Assembly (NCBI RefSeq): GCF_004761865.1
Contig: NZ_SJDM01000002.1
Coordinates: 1-64,000 of the forward strand
DNA: 64,000 nt
Origin: Crenalkalicoccus roseus
GTDB lineage: Bacteria; Pseudomonadota; Alphaproteobacteria; Acetobacterales; Acetobacteraceae
Direction: 5' to 3'
Positions within the stretch are counted from its first letter, which is position 1. Each line of letters opens with the position of its first letter. The position numbers were made by a program, and so were the translations under genes. Below the pieces are notes generated by a model that was not told where the DNA came from, ran no database searches, and was given only the letters and a program-made list of their open reading frames with translations. This document shows positions 1 through 8,085 of the stretch, one piece after another.

Positions 1-26
1 CCAGCCTACCGGTTTGTCCACGCGGC

Positions 27-95
27 CTAGCGCCTGATCCGCCAGGGCGGATCGCGCTCAGAGCAGGTCCCGTCCAGGGAGATCCGCCCGGACGG
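27..95. repeat. REP-like element copy upstream of valS
   Basis: This intergenic stretch carries both halves of the dispersed repeat described at 2955-3012. The 14-mer GGATCAGGCGCTAG reads on the minus strand (27-40), and the 18-mer GAGCAGGTCCCGTCCAGG reads on the plus strand (61-78). Between them is an imperfect palindrome, CTGATCCGCC then GGCGGATCGCG. The TAG at 28-30 may also end an unseen plus-strand gene from the left, but that cannot be decided here. The 14-mer recurs exactly at 44056-44069. Confidence 0.55.
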
Positions 96-149
96 CACGC
101 CGGACGCGGCCCCTTGACGCGGGGCGGGCCGCGGGAGACGGATGCGCCC

Positions 150-2846
150 ATGCTCGACAAGGTCCTGACGCCTGGCGCCTTCGAGGCGCGGCTCTACGAG
201 GGCTGGGAGCGCGCGGGCGCCTTCGCGGCCGACCCGGACAGCGCGGCCCGCCCCTTCACCATCATGATCCCGCCGCCGAACGTGACGGGCAGCCTGCACA
301 TGGGGCACGCGCTGACCTTCACGCTGCAGGACACGCTGATCCGCTGGCGGCGGATGCAGGGGCGCGACGCGCTGTGGCAGCCCGGCACGGACCATGCCGG
401 CATCGCCACCCAGATGGTGGTGGAGCGGCTTCTCGCCTCCCGCGGCCTCGACCGCCGGCAGATGGGGCGGGAGGCCTTCCTGGAGCAGGTGTGGGCGTGG
501 AAGGCGGAATCCGGCGGCGCCATCACCCGCCAGCTCCGCCGCCTCGGCGCCTCGCTCGACTGGCCGCGCGAGCGCTTCACCATGGATGAGGGCCTCTCGG
601 CGGCGGTCAGGGAGGTGTTCGTCACCCTGCACAGGCAGGGCCTGATCTACCGCGACCGGCGGCTGGTGAACTGGGATCCCAAGCTGCAGACCGCGATCTC
701 CGACCTCGAGGTGGAGAGCCGCGAGGTGAGGGGCAGCCTCTGGCACCTGCGCTACCCGATCGAGGGCGAGCCGGGCCGCTACGTGGTGGTCGCCACCACG
801 CGGCCGGAGACCATGCTCGGCGACACTGCGGTGGCGGTGCACCCGGAGGACGGCAGGCTGCGCCACCTGATCGGCCGGCGCGCGGTGCTGCCGCTGGTCG
901 GCCGCGCCATCCCGATCCTCGCCGACACGCATGCCGACCCGGAGAAGGGCAGCGGCGCGGTGAAGATCACCCCGGCGCACGACTTCAACGATTTCGAGGT
1001 CGGCCGCCGCCACGGCCTGCCCATGCCGAGCGTGCTCGACGCCGAGGCGCGGATCTGGCTCGAGGAGATCGCGCCCGAGATGCGCGCGGTGGAGGGCGTG
1101 GCCGATCCCGCCTTCCTGCGCGCCCTCGCCGGCCAGGACCGCTTCGCCGCGCGCAAGGCGATTGTGGCGCGGCTGGAGGAACTCGGCCTGGTCGAGAAGG
1201 TGGAGCCGCACACCCACCAGGTGCCGCATGGCGACCGCGGCGGCGTGCCGATCGAGCCGCGGCTGACCTGGCAGTGGTACGCCGACGCCGCCACCCTGGC
1301 GAAGCCGGCGATCGAGGCGGTGGAGAGCGGCCGCACCGCCTTCGTGCCGAAGCAGTGGGAGAACACCTTCTTCGCCTGGATGCGCGACATCCAGCCCTGG
1401 TGCATCTCCCGCCAGCTCTGGTGGGGCCACCAGATCCCGGCCTGGTACGGGCCGGACGGCCATGTCTTCGTCGAGCGGACCGAGGCGGAGGCGCAGGCCG
1501 CGGCGCGCGCGCACTACGGCAAGGAGGTGCCGCTGCGCCGCGACGAGGACGTGCTGGACACCTGGTTCAGCAGCGCGCTGTGGCCGTTCTCGACGCTCGG
1601 CTGGCCGGAGCGGACGCGGGAGCTCGCCCGCTACTACCCCGGCGACGTGCTGGTGACCGGCTTCGACATCATCTTCTTCTGGGTCGCCCGGATGATGATG
1701 ATGGGGCTGCACTTCATGGGCGAGGTGCCCTTCCGCACCGTCTACATCCACGGCCTGGTGCGCGACGAGCGCGGGCAGAAGATGTCGAAGTCCAAGGGGA
1801 ACGTCATGGATCCCCTGGAGCTGATCGAGGCCTACGGCGCCGACGCGCTGCGCTTCACCATCTGCGCCCTCACCGGGCCGGGGCGGGACGTGAAGCTCTC
1901 CCGCAAGCGGGTCGAGGATCACCGCGCCTTCGTCACCAAGATCTGGAACGCCGCGCGCTTCCTGGAGATGAACGGGGTCGCGCCCGACCCCGCCTGGGAT
2001 CCGGCGCGGGCGCGCACACCGCTCGCCCGCTGGATCCTGGACGCGGCGAACCGCGCGGTGACGGAGGCCACGGCGGCGCTCGAGGCCTACCGCTTCGACG
2101 AGTACGCCGCCGCCTGCTACCGCTTCGTCTGGAACACCTTCTGCGACTGGTTCATCGAATTCGCCAAGCCGGTGCTGGCCGGGCCGGACGGGCCGGAGAA
2201 GGAGGAGGCGAGGGGCGCGGCGCAGCACGTGCTCGGCACCATCCTGCGTCTGCTGCATCCGGCCATCCCCTTCGTCACCGAGGAGCTGTGGGACCGCTTC
2301 GGCTACGGGCCGGCGTTCAGCCTGATCCGCGCGTCCTGGCCCGGCGCTGTGCCGGTGGCGGAGGCCGAGGCGGCGCGGGCGGAGCTCGACTGGGTGGTCT
2401 CGCTGGTGTCCGAGGTGCGCAGCGTCCGCAACGAGGTGAACGTGCCGCCCTCCGTCACCATGCCGCTGCTGGTGAAGGACGCGGCGCCGGAAAGCCTGGC
2501 CCGCGCCGGGCGCTGGATCGAGGCGATCCGCCGCCTCGGCCGCATCAGCGAGGTCCGGCCGCTGGATGGGGAGGTGCCGAAGGGCGTGGCGCAGGCGGTG
2601 CTGGGGGAGGCCACGGTGATGCTGCCGCTCGAGGGCGTCATCGACATCCCGGCCGAGCGCGCCCGGCTTGCGAAGGAGCGCGGCAGGGCCGAGGCCGAGG
2701 CGCGAAAGATCGCCGCCAAGCTCGACAACGCCGATTTCGTCGCCCGCGCGCCGGAGGAGGTGGTGGAGGAGAACCGCGAGCGCCTCGCCGCCGCGCGGGC
2801 GGAGATGGCGCGGCTCGACGCGGCGCTGGCGCGGATCGGGGGGTAG
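150..2846 (+). CDS. valS: valyl-tRNA synthetase
   Basis: Class I aminoacyl-tRNA synthetase that charges tRNA-Val in the cytoplasm. The 898-residue product has the class I HIGH-type signature as HMGH at residues 50-53, following the family-typical PPPNVTGSLH, and KMSKS at 544-548. Between them lies the large editing (CP1) insertion that hydrolyses mischarged Thr-tRNA. The last 70 or so residues are Lys/Glu/Arg/Ala-rich and look like the C-terminal coiled coil of ValRS. A TTG at 114 is in frame upstream, but the ATG at 150 gives the usual short N-terminus (MLDKVL...). TTGACG at 114-119 may be part of a promoter. Length fits the family. The gene stands alone, with a repeat element on both sides. 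Confidence 0.97.
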   Translation: MLDKVLTPGAFEARLYEGWERAGAFAADPDSAARPFTIMIPPPNVTGSLHMGHALTFTLQDTLIRWRRMQGRDALWQPGTDHAGIATQMVVERLLASRGLDRRQMGREAFLEQVWAWKAESGGAITRQLRRLGASLDWPRERFTMDEGLSAAVREVFVTLHRQGLIYRDRRLVNWDPKLQTAISDLEVESREVRGSLWHLRYPIEGEPGRYVVVATTRPETMLGDTAVAVHPEDGRLRHLIGRRAVLPLVGRAIPILADTHADPEKGSGAVKITPAHDFNDFEVGRRHGLPMPSVLDAEARIWLEEIAPEMRAVEGVADPAFLRALAGQDRFAARKAIVARLEELGLVEKVEPHTHQVPHGDRGGVPIEPRLTWQWYADAATLAKPAIEAVESGRTAFVPKQWENTFFAWMRDIQPWCISRQLWWGHQIPAWYGPDGHVFVERTEAEAQAAARAHYGKEVPLRRDEDVLDTWFSSALWPFSTLGWPERTRELARYYPGDVLVTGFDIIFFWVARMMMMGLHFMGEVPFRTVYIHGLVRDERGQKMSKSKGNVMDPLELIEAYGADALRFTICALTGPGRDVKLSRKRVEDHRAFVTKIWNAARFLEMNGVAPDPAWDPARARTPLARWILDAANRAVTEATAALEAYRFDEYAAACYRFVWNTFCDWFIEFAKPVLAGPDGPEKEEARGAAQHVLGTILRLLHPAIPFVTEELWDRFGYGPAFSLIRASWPGAVPVAEAEAARAELDWVVSLVSEVRSVRNEVNVPPSVTMPLLVKDAAPESLARAGRWIEAIRRLGRISEVRPLDGEVPKGVAQAVLGEATVMLPLEGVIDIPAERARLAKERGRAEAEARKIAAKLDNADFVARAPEEVVEENRERLAAARAEMARLDAALARIGG

Positions 2847-2954
2847 GCCGCTCCCCGCAGCCGTCTCCGCCCGCCCGCAGGGCGGATGCGCGGCTGCGGC
2901 TGTCTCCCGCCTTCCGCGATCCGCCCTGGCGCACGGCAAATGCCCTGGCTCATC

Positions 2955-3012
2955 GAGCGTGCGAGCATCTTCGCCCGTTCAGGCGAGGCCGCCTGAACGG
3001 GATCCGCTCTAG
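2955..3012. repeat. REP-like hairpin element, copy with perfect 12-bp stem
   Basis: A perfect inverted repeat at 2974-3001 has 12-base arms (CCCGTTCAGGCG / CGCCTGAACGGG) and an AGGC loop, followed by ATCCGCTCTAG. A second copy lies at 60080-60137 with about 86% identity. Its stem differences include one compensatory C-G to T-A change and one G-T wobble, and the AGGC loop is kept. This copy sits between the convergent 3' ends of valS and the Uma2 remnant, and the CTAG at its edge provides the minus-strand stop codon. A role as transcription terminator or mRNA 3'-end stabiliser is inferred. There is no T run. Confidence 0.75.
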
Positions 3013-3568
3013 CCGAACAGCTCCTCCACCTGGATGGCGATGCCCGGCGGGTATAGCGGAACCGGTCCGGCGGCGAGGATGGCGCTCTCGACCCGCCCGT
3101 CCTCCAGGCGGCGGTGGTGGATCACCACCCGCCGCAGCAGGCCGACGATGAGATGAGGCCGGATCGACGAAACCCGGACGTCGTCGGTGAACTTGGTCGC
3201 CGGATCCACGCGGCGTTGGAAGGGGAGGTCACCTCGCCCACGATGACCGGCGGGGGCGAGCCGAGGGCCTCGCCGTCGAGCGTCTCGCCGCAATGCACCA
3301 GCGCATCGGGTTCGTAGGCGGCGTCATTCCCGATTTCCACGGTCGCCCCGTCCGGCAGGACGTCGCAGGGCAGGCCGGCGGAGACGATGGCCTGGCGCAG
3401 CGCCAGCCAGACCCGCGCCTTGGCACGCATGTGAGCCACCCGCTCCGGCGCCATCGCCACCACCTCGCCCCCGGCCAGCTCGAAGCGGCCGCGCGGCGGC
3501 TCCTCGGCCCAGCGGTAGTATTCCTCGCGGGTCATTCTTCCGGGCGGTGTCGGGCGCGGCTCTGCCAT
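3009..3568 (-). pseudogene. Uma2-family (DUF820) endonuclease, frameshifted
   Basis: The reading frame from ATG 3568 encodes a typical Uma2 N-terminus: [20 protein letters not shown], a YEPDALV segment, and the family core EVTSPS. These belong to the PD-(D/E)xK-like fold. Just after SPSNAA (near 3209-3212) the family sequence continues in a different frame as VDPATKF...VVIHHRRLEDG...VEELFG, ending at 3009. One missing base would explain it, and it separates the EV(T)SPS strand from the Asp/Lys pair needed for catalysis. The usual His-Tyr-Leu-Ile-x-Asp/His strand has also drifted to PHLIVGL, which favours real decay over a sequencing error. Uma2 genes are common orphan genes of uncertain function; no partner is seen here. 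The stop codon lies in the adjacent repeat. Confidence 0.8.
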
Positions 3569-3697
3569 GGCCCGTTCCGGATGGTGCCGCGGCGCATCCT
3601 GCGCCAGCCGCGGCCGGCCCGTCCAGCGCGGGCCCCGCTTGCCGGCCCGCCCTCAGCGCGCGACAAAGCCCCACAGGATCGCCTTGGGAAGACCGCC

Positions 3698-5416
3698 ATG
3701 ACCGCCTGGGACAAGTCGAAGCTGCCGAGCCGCCACGTCACCGTGGGGCCCGAGCGCGCGCCGCACCGCTCCTACTACTACGCCATGGGGCTGACCAAGG
3801 AGGAGATCGCGCAGCCCCTGGTCGGCGTCGCCACCTGCTGGAACGAGGCCGCGCCCTGCAACATCGCCCTCTCCCGCCAGGCCCAGGCGGCCAAGCGCGG
3901 GGTGAAGGAGGCGGGCGCGACGCCGCGCGAGTTCACCACCATCACCGTCACCGACGGCATCGCCATGGGCCACCAGTCCATGAAGTCCAGCCTGGCCAGC
4001 CGGGAGGTGATCGCCGATTCGATCGAGCTGACCATGCGCGGCCACTGCTACGACGCGATGGTCGGCATGGCGGGCTGCGACAAGTCGCTGCCCGGCGTGA
4101 TGATGGCGATGCTGCGGCTGAACGTGCCTTCCGTCTTCATGTATGGCGGCTCCATCCTGCCCGGGAAATTCCACGGCCGCGACGTCACCGTGCTCGACGT
4201 GTTCGAGGCGGTGGGCCAGCACGCCGCCGGGCGGATCTCGGACGAGGAGCTGGAGGAGCTGGAGCGTCACGCCTGCCCCGGCGCGGGCGCCTGTGGCGGG
4301 CAGTTCACCGCCAACACCATGGCCTGCATCAGCGAGGTGATCGGCCTCGCCCTGCCCTTCTCCGCCGGAGCGCCGGCGGAGGATGTGGACCGCGACCGCT
4401 GGGCCCATGAATCCGGCAAGGCGGTGGTGGCGCTGCTGCGCCGCAACCTCCGCCCGCGCGACATCGTCACGATGGACGCGCTGCACAACGCCGCCGCCAT
4501 CGTCGGCGCCACCGGCGGCTCCACCAACGCCGTCCTGCACCTGCCCGCCATCGCGCACGAGGCCGGCCTGCGCTTCACCCTGCAGGACGTGGCGGAGATC
4601 ATGCGCAAGACGCCGCACATCGCCGACCTGAAGCCCGGCGGCAAGTACGTGGCCGCGGACGTGCACCGCATCGGCGGCGTCCCCGTCATCATCAAGGCGC
4701 TGCTCGACGGCGGCTACCTGAAGGGCGACTGCATCACCGTCACCGGCAAGACCCTCGCCGAAAACCACCGCGAGGTGATCGTGCCGAAGGACCAGGACGT
4801 GGTGCGCCCGACCTCCGACCCGATCTCGCCGATCGGCGGCGTGGTGGCGCTGCACGGCAACCTCGCCCCCGAGGGCGCGATCGTGAAGATCGCCGGCATG
4901 AAGACGCTGCGCTTCGAGGGCACGGCGCTCTGCTTCGACTGCGAGGAGGACGCGTTCCGCGCCGTGGAGGACCGCGCCTACAAGGCGGGCGACGTCATCG
5001 TCATCCGCTACGAGGGGCCGAAGGGCGGGCCGGGGATGCGGGAGATGCTCGCCACCACCTCCGCCATCTACGGCCAGGGCATGGGCGAGCAGGTGGCGCT
5101 GATCACCGACGGCCGCTTCTCCGGCGCCACGCGCGGCTTCTGCATCGGCCATGTCGGGCCGGAGGCGGCGGTGGGCGGGCCGATCGCGCTGCTCCGCAAC
5201 GGCGACCGCATCGTCATCGACGCCGAGAAGGGCACGATCGACGTCATGCTCCCCGAGGAGGAGCTGGCGAGGCGCCGCGCGGAATGGCAGCCGCGCCGGA
5301 CCGACTACAACTCCGGCGCGCTGTGGAAATACGCCCAGCTCGTCGGTCCGGCGCATCTCGGCGCCGTCACCCATCCCGGCGCGGCGGCGGAGACGCACTG
5401 CTACGCGGACCAGTGA
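3698..5416 (+). CDS. ilvD: dihydroxy-acid dehydratase
   Basis: Catalyses dehydration of 2,3-dihydroxyisovalerate and 2,3-dihydroxy-3-methylvalerate to the 2-keto acids, the third step of branched-chain amino acid synthesis. The 572-residue product contains the IlvD/Edd cysteine motifs: ATCWNE with Cys47, GCDKSLPG with Cys127, and [15 protein letters not shown] with Cys193 and Cys199, which bind the iron-sulfur cluster. The C-terminal [27 protein letters not shown] block is also typical. ATG 3698 gives the standard [31 protein letters not shown] start and is preceded by GGGAAG. It is a single-gene unit with a G+C-rich hairpin 6 bases after the stop. Confidence 0.97.
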   Translation: MTAWDKSKLPSRHVTVGPERAPHRSYYYAMGLTKEEIAQPLVGVATCWNEAAPCNIALSRQAQAAKRGVKEAGATPREFTTITVTDGIAMGHQSMKSSLASREVIADSIELTMRGHCYDAMVGMAGCDKSLPGVMMAMLRLNVPSVFMYGGSILPGKFHGRDVTVLDVFEAVGQHAAGRISDEELEELERHACPGAGACGGQFTANTMACISEVIGLALPFSAGAPAEDVDRDRWAHESGKAVVALLRRNLRPRDIVTMDALHNAAAIVGATGGSTNAVLHLPAIAHEAGLRFTLQDVAEIMRKTPHIADLKPGGKYVAADVHRIGGVPVIIKALLDGGYLKGDCITVTGKTLAENHREVIVPKDQDVVRPTSDPISPIGGVVALHGNLAPEGAIVKIAGMKTLRFEGTALCFDCEEDAFRAVEDRAYKAGDVIVIRYEGPKGGPGMREMLATTSAIYGQGMGEQVALITDGRFSGATRGFCIGHVGPEAAVGGPIALLRNGDRIVIDAEKGTIDVMLPEEELARRRAEWQPRRTDYNSGALWKYAQLVGPAHLGAVTHPGAAAETHCYADQ

Positions 5417-5422
5417 AGAGGC

Positions 5423-5451
5423 GGGGCGCCCGGCCGCCGGCGGGGCGCCCC
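5423..5451 (+). terminator. hairpin after ilvD
   Basis: An inverted repeat with perfect 9-base arms, GGGGCGCCC (5423-5431) and GGGCGCCCC (5443-5451), begins 6 bases after the ilvD stop codon. It has no downstream T run, so intrinsic termination is uncertain, as is common in genomes of this G+C content. Confidence 0.45.
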
Positions 5452-5541
5452 GGTCACGCAGGCTTCACCAAAGCCGCGCGCAACGGTCGCCGGGCGTCAC
5501 AGTTGGTGCGCAGGATCGGTCCAAAAGAGGAGAAAGACCGA

Positions 5542-5721
5542 ATGCGCACACTGCCAGTCCTGTCCGCGCTGGGGGCCGCGCTGCTGCTGGCCGCCTGCAC
5601 CTATGTCGAGCGCGAGCGTCCGCCCCCCGCCCCGGCCGCGGTCATCACCCCGGCTCCGACGGTGGTGCAGCCGGTGCCGGCGGCGCCCGCGCCGACCGTG
5701 ACGGTCCGCCCGAGCTACTGA
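5542..5721 (+). CDS. small proline-rich lipoprotein
   Basis: A 59-residue secreted protein. Residues 1-18 form a signal peptide (MRTLPVLSALGAALLLAAC), and LLLAAC is a lipobox with the acylated Cys at about residue 19. The mature part is short, with TYVERERPPPAP followed by Pro/Ala/Val repeats (APAAVITPAPTVVQPVPAAP) and ends [19 protein letters not shown] precedes the ATG by a few bases, a strong ribosome binding site. No enzymatic domain is visible. It may be an outer-membrane-anchored tether or cell-envelope stress protein, but the function is unknown. It is convergent with xth, with a perfect palindrome between the two. Confidence 0.8.
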   Translation: MRTLPVLSALGAALLLAACTYVERERPPPAPAAVITPAPTVVQPVPAAPAPTVTVRPSY

Positions 5722-5737
5722 GCCGAAGGCCGCCTCC

Positions 5738-5761
5738 CGCCCACCCCGCGCGGGGTGGGCG
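5738..5761. terminator. perfect 24-base palindrome between convergent genes
   Basis: CGCCCACCCCG and CGGGGTGGGCG are perfect 11-base arms around a CG centre. They sit between the lipoprotein stop (5721) and the xth stop (5767), which converge. Symmetry and location suit a bidirectional terminator. T runs are absent. Confidence 0.55.
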
Positions 5762-5766
5762 CGGAG

Positions 5767-6534
5767 TCAGTCGAGGTCGCACCAGACCGGGGCGTGGTCG
5801 CTCGGCTGCTCCTCGGCCCTGGCCTCTATGTCCACGCCGCAGGCCGTGAGCCGCTCGGCGAGTTCCGGGCTGAGCAGGATGTGGTCGATCCGCAGCCCGC
5901 GATTCGATTCGAAGGCGGGGCCATAATCCCAGTAGGTGAAGGGCGCGTCCTCCGGATGCAGCGCCCTCAACGCATCCGTCATACCGAGGTGCAGCAGGGC
6001 CCGGAACCGGGCGCGCGCCTCCGGCCGCACCAGCGCGTCGCCCGGCGGCAGGGCGCCTGGCGCCAGATCGGCCTCGGTCGGGCAGACGTTGAAATCCCCG
6101 AGCACGGCGAAGGGCGCGAAGGCGTCCAGCCGTTCCCGCACCCGCGCGGCCAGCCGGTCCATCCAGCGCAGCTTGTAGGCGAAGCCGTCCTCCCCACCCG
6201 AATTGCCGTTCGGCACATAGACCCCGGCGAGGCGCGCCCCCGCCGCCTCCACCTCCAGGTAGCGCGCCTGGGTATCTCCCTCCTCGCCCGGCAGCGCCTC
6301 CGCCGCCACGGTGAAGGGGATGCGGCCGAGCACGGCGACGCCGTTGCGCCCCCCCACCTGGCCCACCGCATGGGCGCGGTAGCCGAGATCGGCGAGGTCG
6401 AGGGCCGGGAACTCCTCGGTGCGGCACTTGATCTCCTGCAGGAACACGAGATCCGGCGCGAGCCGCTGCAGGAACCGGCGCAGATGCGGCAGGCGCCGGC
6501 GGATGGAGTTCACGTTGAAGGTGGCGAGGCGCAT
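5767..6534 (-). CDS. xth: exodeoxyribonuclease III (AP endonuclease)
   Basis: A member of the exonuclease-endonuclease-phosphatase family that cleaves at abasic sites and degrades 3' ends in base-excision repair. The 255-residue protein starts MRLATFNVNSIRRRLPHL. It contains LQEIKC with the metal-binding Glu34, the VLGDFNVCP motif with catalytic Asp and Asn, and ends with the active-site RIDHILLS...SDHAPVW block with the Asp-His pair. Length matches XthA. The downstream gene on the same strand direction (upstream in coordinates) ends at the palindrome 5738-5761. gltX lies 26 bases ahead, so the two may be cotranscribed. Confidence 0.95.
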   Translation of the reverse strand: MRLATFNVNSIRRRLPHLRRFLQRLAPDLVFLQEIKCRTEEFPALDLADLGYRAHAVGQVGGRNGVAVLGRIPFTVAAEALPGEEGDTQARYLEVEAAGARLAGVYVPNGNSGGEDGFAYKLRWMDRLAARVRERLDAFAPFAVLGDFNVCPTEADLAPGALPPGDALVRPEARARFRALLHLGMTDALRALHPEDAPFTYWDYGPAFESNRGLRIDHILLSPELAERLTACGVDIEARAEEQPSDHAPVWCDLD

Positions 6535-6560
6535 GGCGGAACGGTCCGGACGGGGGCGCG

Positions 6561-7961
6561 TCAGCCGCCCTCCACCGCGGCCAGGATGCGGTCCATCGCC
6601 TCGGTGCGGCCGAGCGCGAACAGCACCGCGTCGATCGGCGGGCTGGTGGTGCTGCCGGTCAGCGCCGCGCGCAGCGGCTGGGCGATGGTGCCGAGCTTCA
6701 GCCCCTTCACCTCGGCGTAGTCGCGCAGCCAGGCTTCCAGGTCCGCCCGCTCCCAGGGCGCGTCGCTGAGGAACTGGGCGAGGTCGCGGAGGCGCGCCTT
6801 CGCCTCCGGCGTCAGCAGCGCCGCCGCCTTGGCCTCCATCGGCGGCGGGCCGTCGAGCACGGCGAAGGCGGCGCTGCCCGCCAGCTCCTCGAGGGTGCGG
6901 GCGCGCTCCTTCAGCTCCGGCATCAGCAGCCGCACCCGCTCCGCCCCGGCGGGGCCGAACAGCACGCCGCGCCTCGCCAGCCGCTCCAGTACCTCGTGGA
7001 CCAGCCGCGCATCCTCGGCGCGGCGCAGCCAGACGCCGTTGAGGTGCGTCAGCTTGGCGTAGTCCATGCGCGAGGGGGCGCGCCCCACGCCGTCGAGGTC
7101 GAACAGCGCGATCGCCCGCTCGCGGGAGATCACCTCCTCATCCCCGTGCCCCCAGCCGAGGCGCAGCAGGTAGTTGAACACCGCCTCCGGCAGGTAACCC
7201 TGCTCGCGGAACTCCAGCACCGAGACGGCGCCGTGGCGCTTGGACAGCTTGGCGCCGTCGGCGCCGTGGATCAGCGGGATGTGGGCGAAGCGCGGCCGCG
7301 TCCAGCCCATCGCGTCGTAGATCTGGCACTGGCGGAAGGTGTTGGTCAGGTGGTCGTCGCCGCGGATGACATGGGTGATGCCCATGTCGTGGTCGTCCAC
7401 CACCACCGCGTGCAGATAGGTCGGCGTGCCGTCCGAGCGCAGGATGATCATGTCGTCGAGCTCGGCATTGGCGACGCGCACCTCGCCCTGCACCAGGTCC
7501 TCGACCGCGGTCTCGCCCTCGCGCGGCGCCTTCAGGCGGATCGCCGGCTTGCGGCCGGGCGGGGCCTCGGAGGGGTCGCGGTCGCGCCAGGCGCCGTCGT
7601 AGCGGGGCGGGCGCCCCTCGGCGATCGCCCGCTCGCGCATCGCCTGCAGCTCCTCGGGCGTCTCGAAGGCGAGGTAGGCGCGGCCGGCGGCGAGGAGCTG
7701 GTGCGCCACCTCGGCGTGGCGCGCTTCCCGCGCGCTCTGGAACACCGGCGGCTCGTCCGGGCTCAGGCCGAGCCATTCCAGGCTGTCCAGGATCTGCCGC
7801 ACCGCCTCCGGGGTGGAGCGGGCGCGATCCGTGTCCTCGATCCGCAGCAGGTACTTCCCGCCATGCCGGCGCGCGAAGAGGTAGTTGAACAGGGCGGTGC
7901 GCGCCCCGCCGATGTGCAGGAAGCCGGTGGGGGAGGGGGCGAAGCGGGTGCGAACGGTCAT
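6561..7961 (-). CDS. gltX: glutamyl-tRNA synthetase
   Basis: Class I synthetase that charges tRNA-Glu. The 466-residue product has the HIGH motif as HIGG at residues 16-19 (within [11 protein letters not shown]) and KLSKR at 238-242, with the family signature [10 protein letters not shown] at about residue 40. The bacterial zinc-binding cysteine set near residue 100 (CxCT) is replaced by [10 protein letters not shown], as in many non-enteric GluRS. The ATG at 7961 removes a 27-residue extension that lacks homology. It is divergent from comEC across a 124-base gap with a minus-strand TTGACA at 7997-7992. Alphaproteobacteria often carry two GluRS genes; which class this is cannot be told here. 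Confidence 0.95.
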   Translation of the reverse strand: MTVRTRFAPSPTGFLHIGGARTALFNYLFARRHGGKYLLRIEDTDRARSTPEAVRQILDSLEWLGLSPDEPPVFQSAREARHAEVAHQLLAAGRAYLAFETPEELQAMRERAIAEGRPPRYDGAWRDRDPSEAPPGRKPAIRLKAPREGETAVEDLVQGEVRVANAELDDMIILRSDGTPTYLHAVVVDDHDMGITHVIRGDDHLTNTFRQCQIYDAMGWTRPRFAHIPLIHGADGAKLSKRHGAVSVLEFREQGYLPEAVFNYLLRLGWGHGDEEVISRERAIALFDLDGVGRAPSRMDYAKLTHLNGVWLRRAEDARLVHEVLERLARRGVLFGPAGAERVRLLMPELKERARTLEELAGSAAFAVLDGPPPMEAKAAALLTPEAKARLRDLAQFLSDAPWERADLEAWLRDYAEVKGLKLGTIAQPLRAALTGSTTSPPIDAVLFALGRTEAMDRILAAVEGG

Positions 7962-8085
7962 GATGGCGGGCCTCGCGGCGTGACAGGGTGGTGTCAAGAC
8001 GCGGCGTAGGGCCCGGTCAAGGGGCGGGGCGGCGGGACGCATTCGGCGCTTGCGCCGGCGCGCCTGCTACCCGAGGTTGTTGTTC

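Noticed and set aside
27-2939. A 970-codon open frame antisense to valS
   Set aside because: Long antisense frames are expected in 74% G+C DNA; it shows no family motifs and lies over a certain gene.
3009-3568. Programmed frameshift in the Uma2 gene
   Set aside because: No slippery heptamer or downstream stimulatory structure is evident at the shift, and other conserved residues have decayed.
3293-3697. Upstream extension of ilvD
   Set aside because: Extension overlaps the Uma2 remnant and has no homology; the ATG at 3698 gives the known N-terminus.
5423-5451. Riboswitch after ilvD
   Set aside because: It lies 3' of the gene and is a simple hairpin; nothing suggests a ligand-binding fold.
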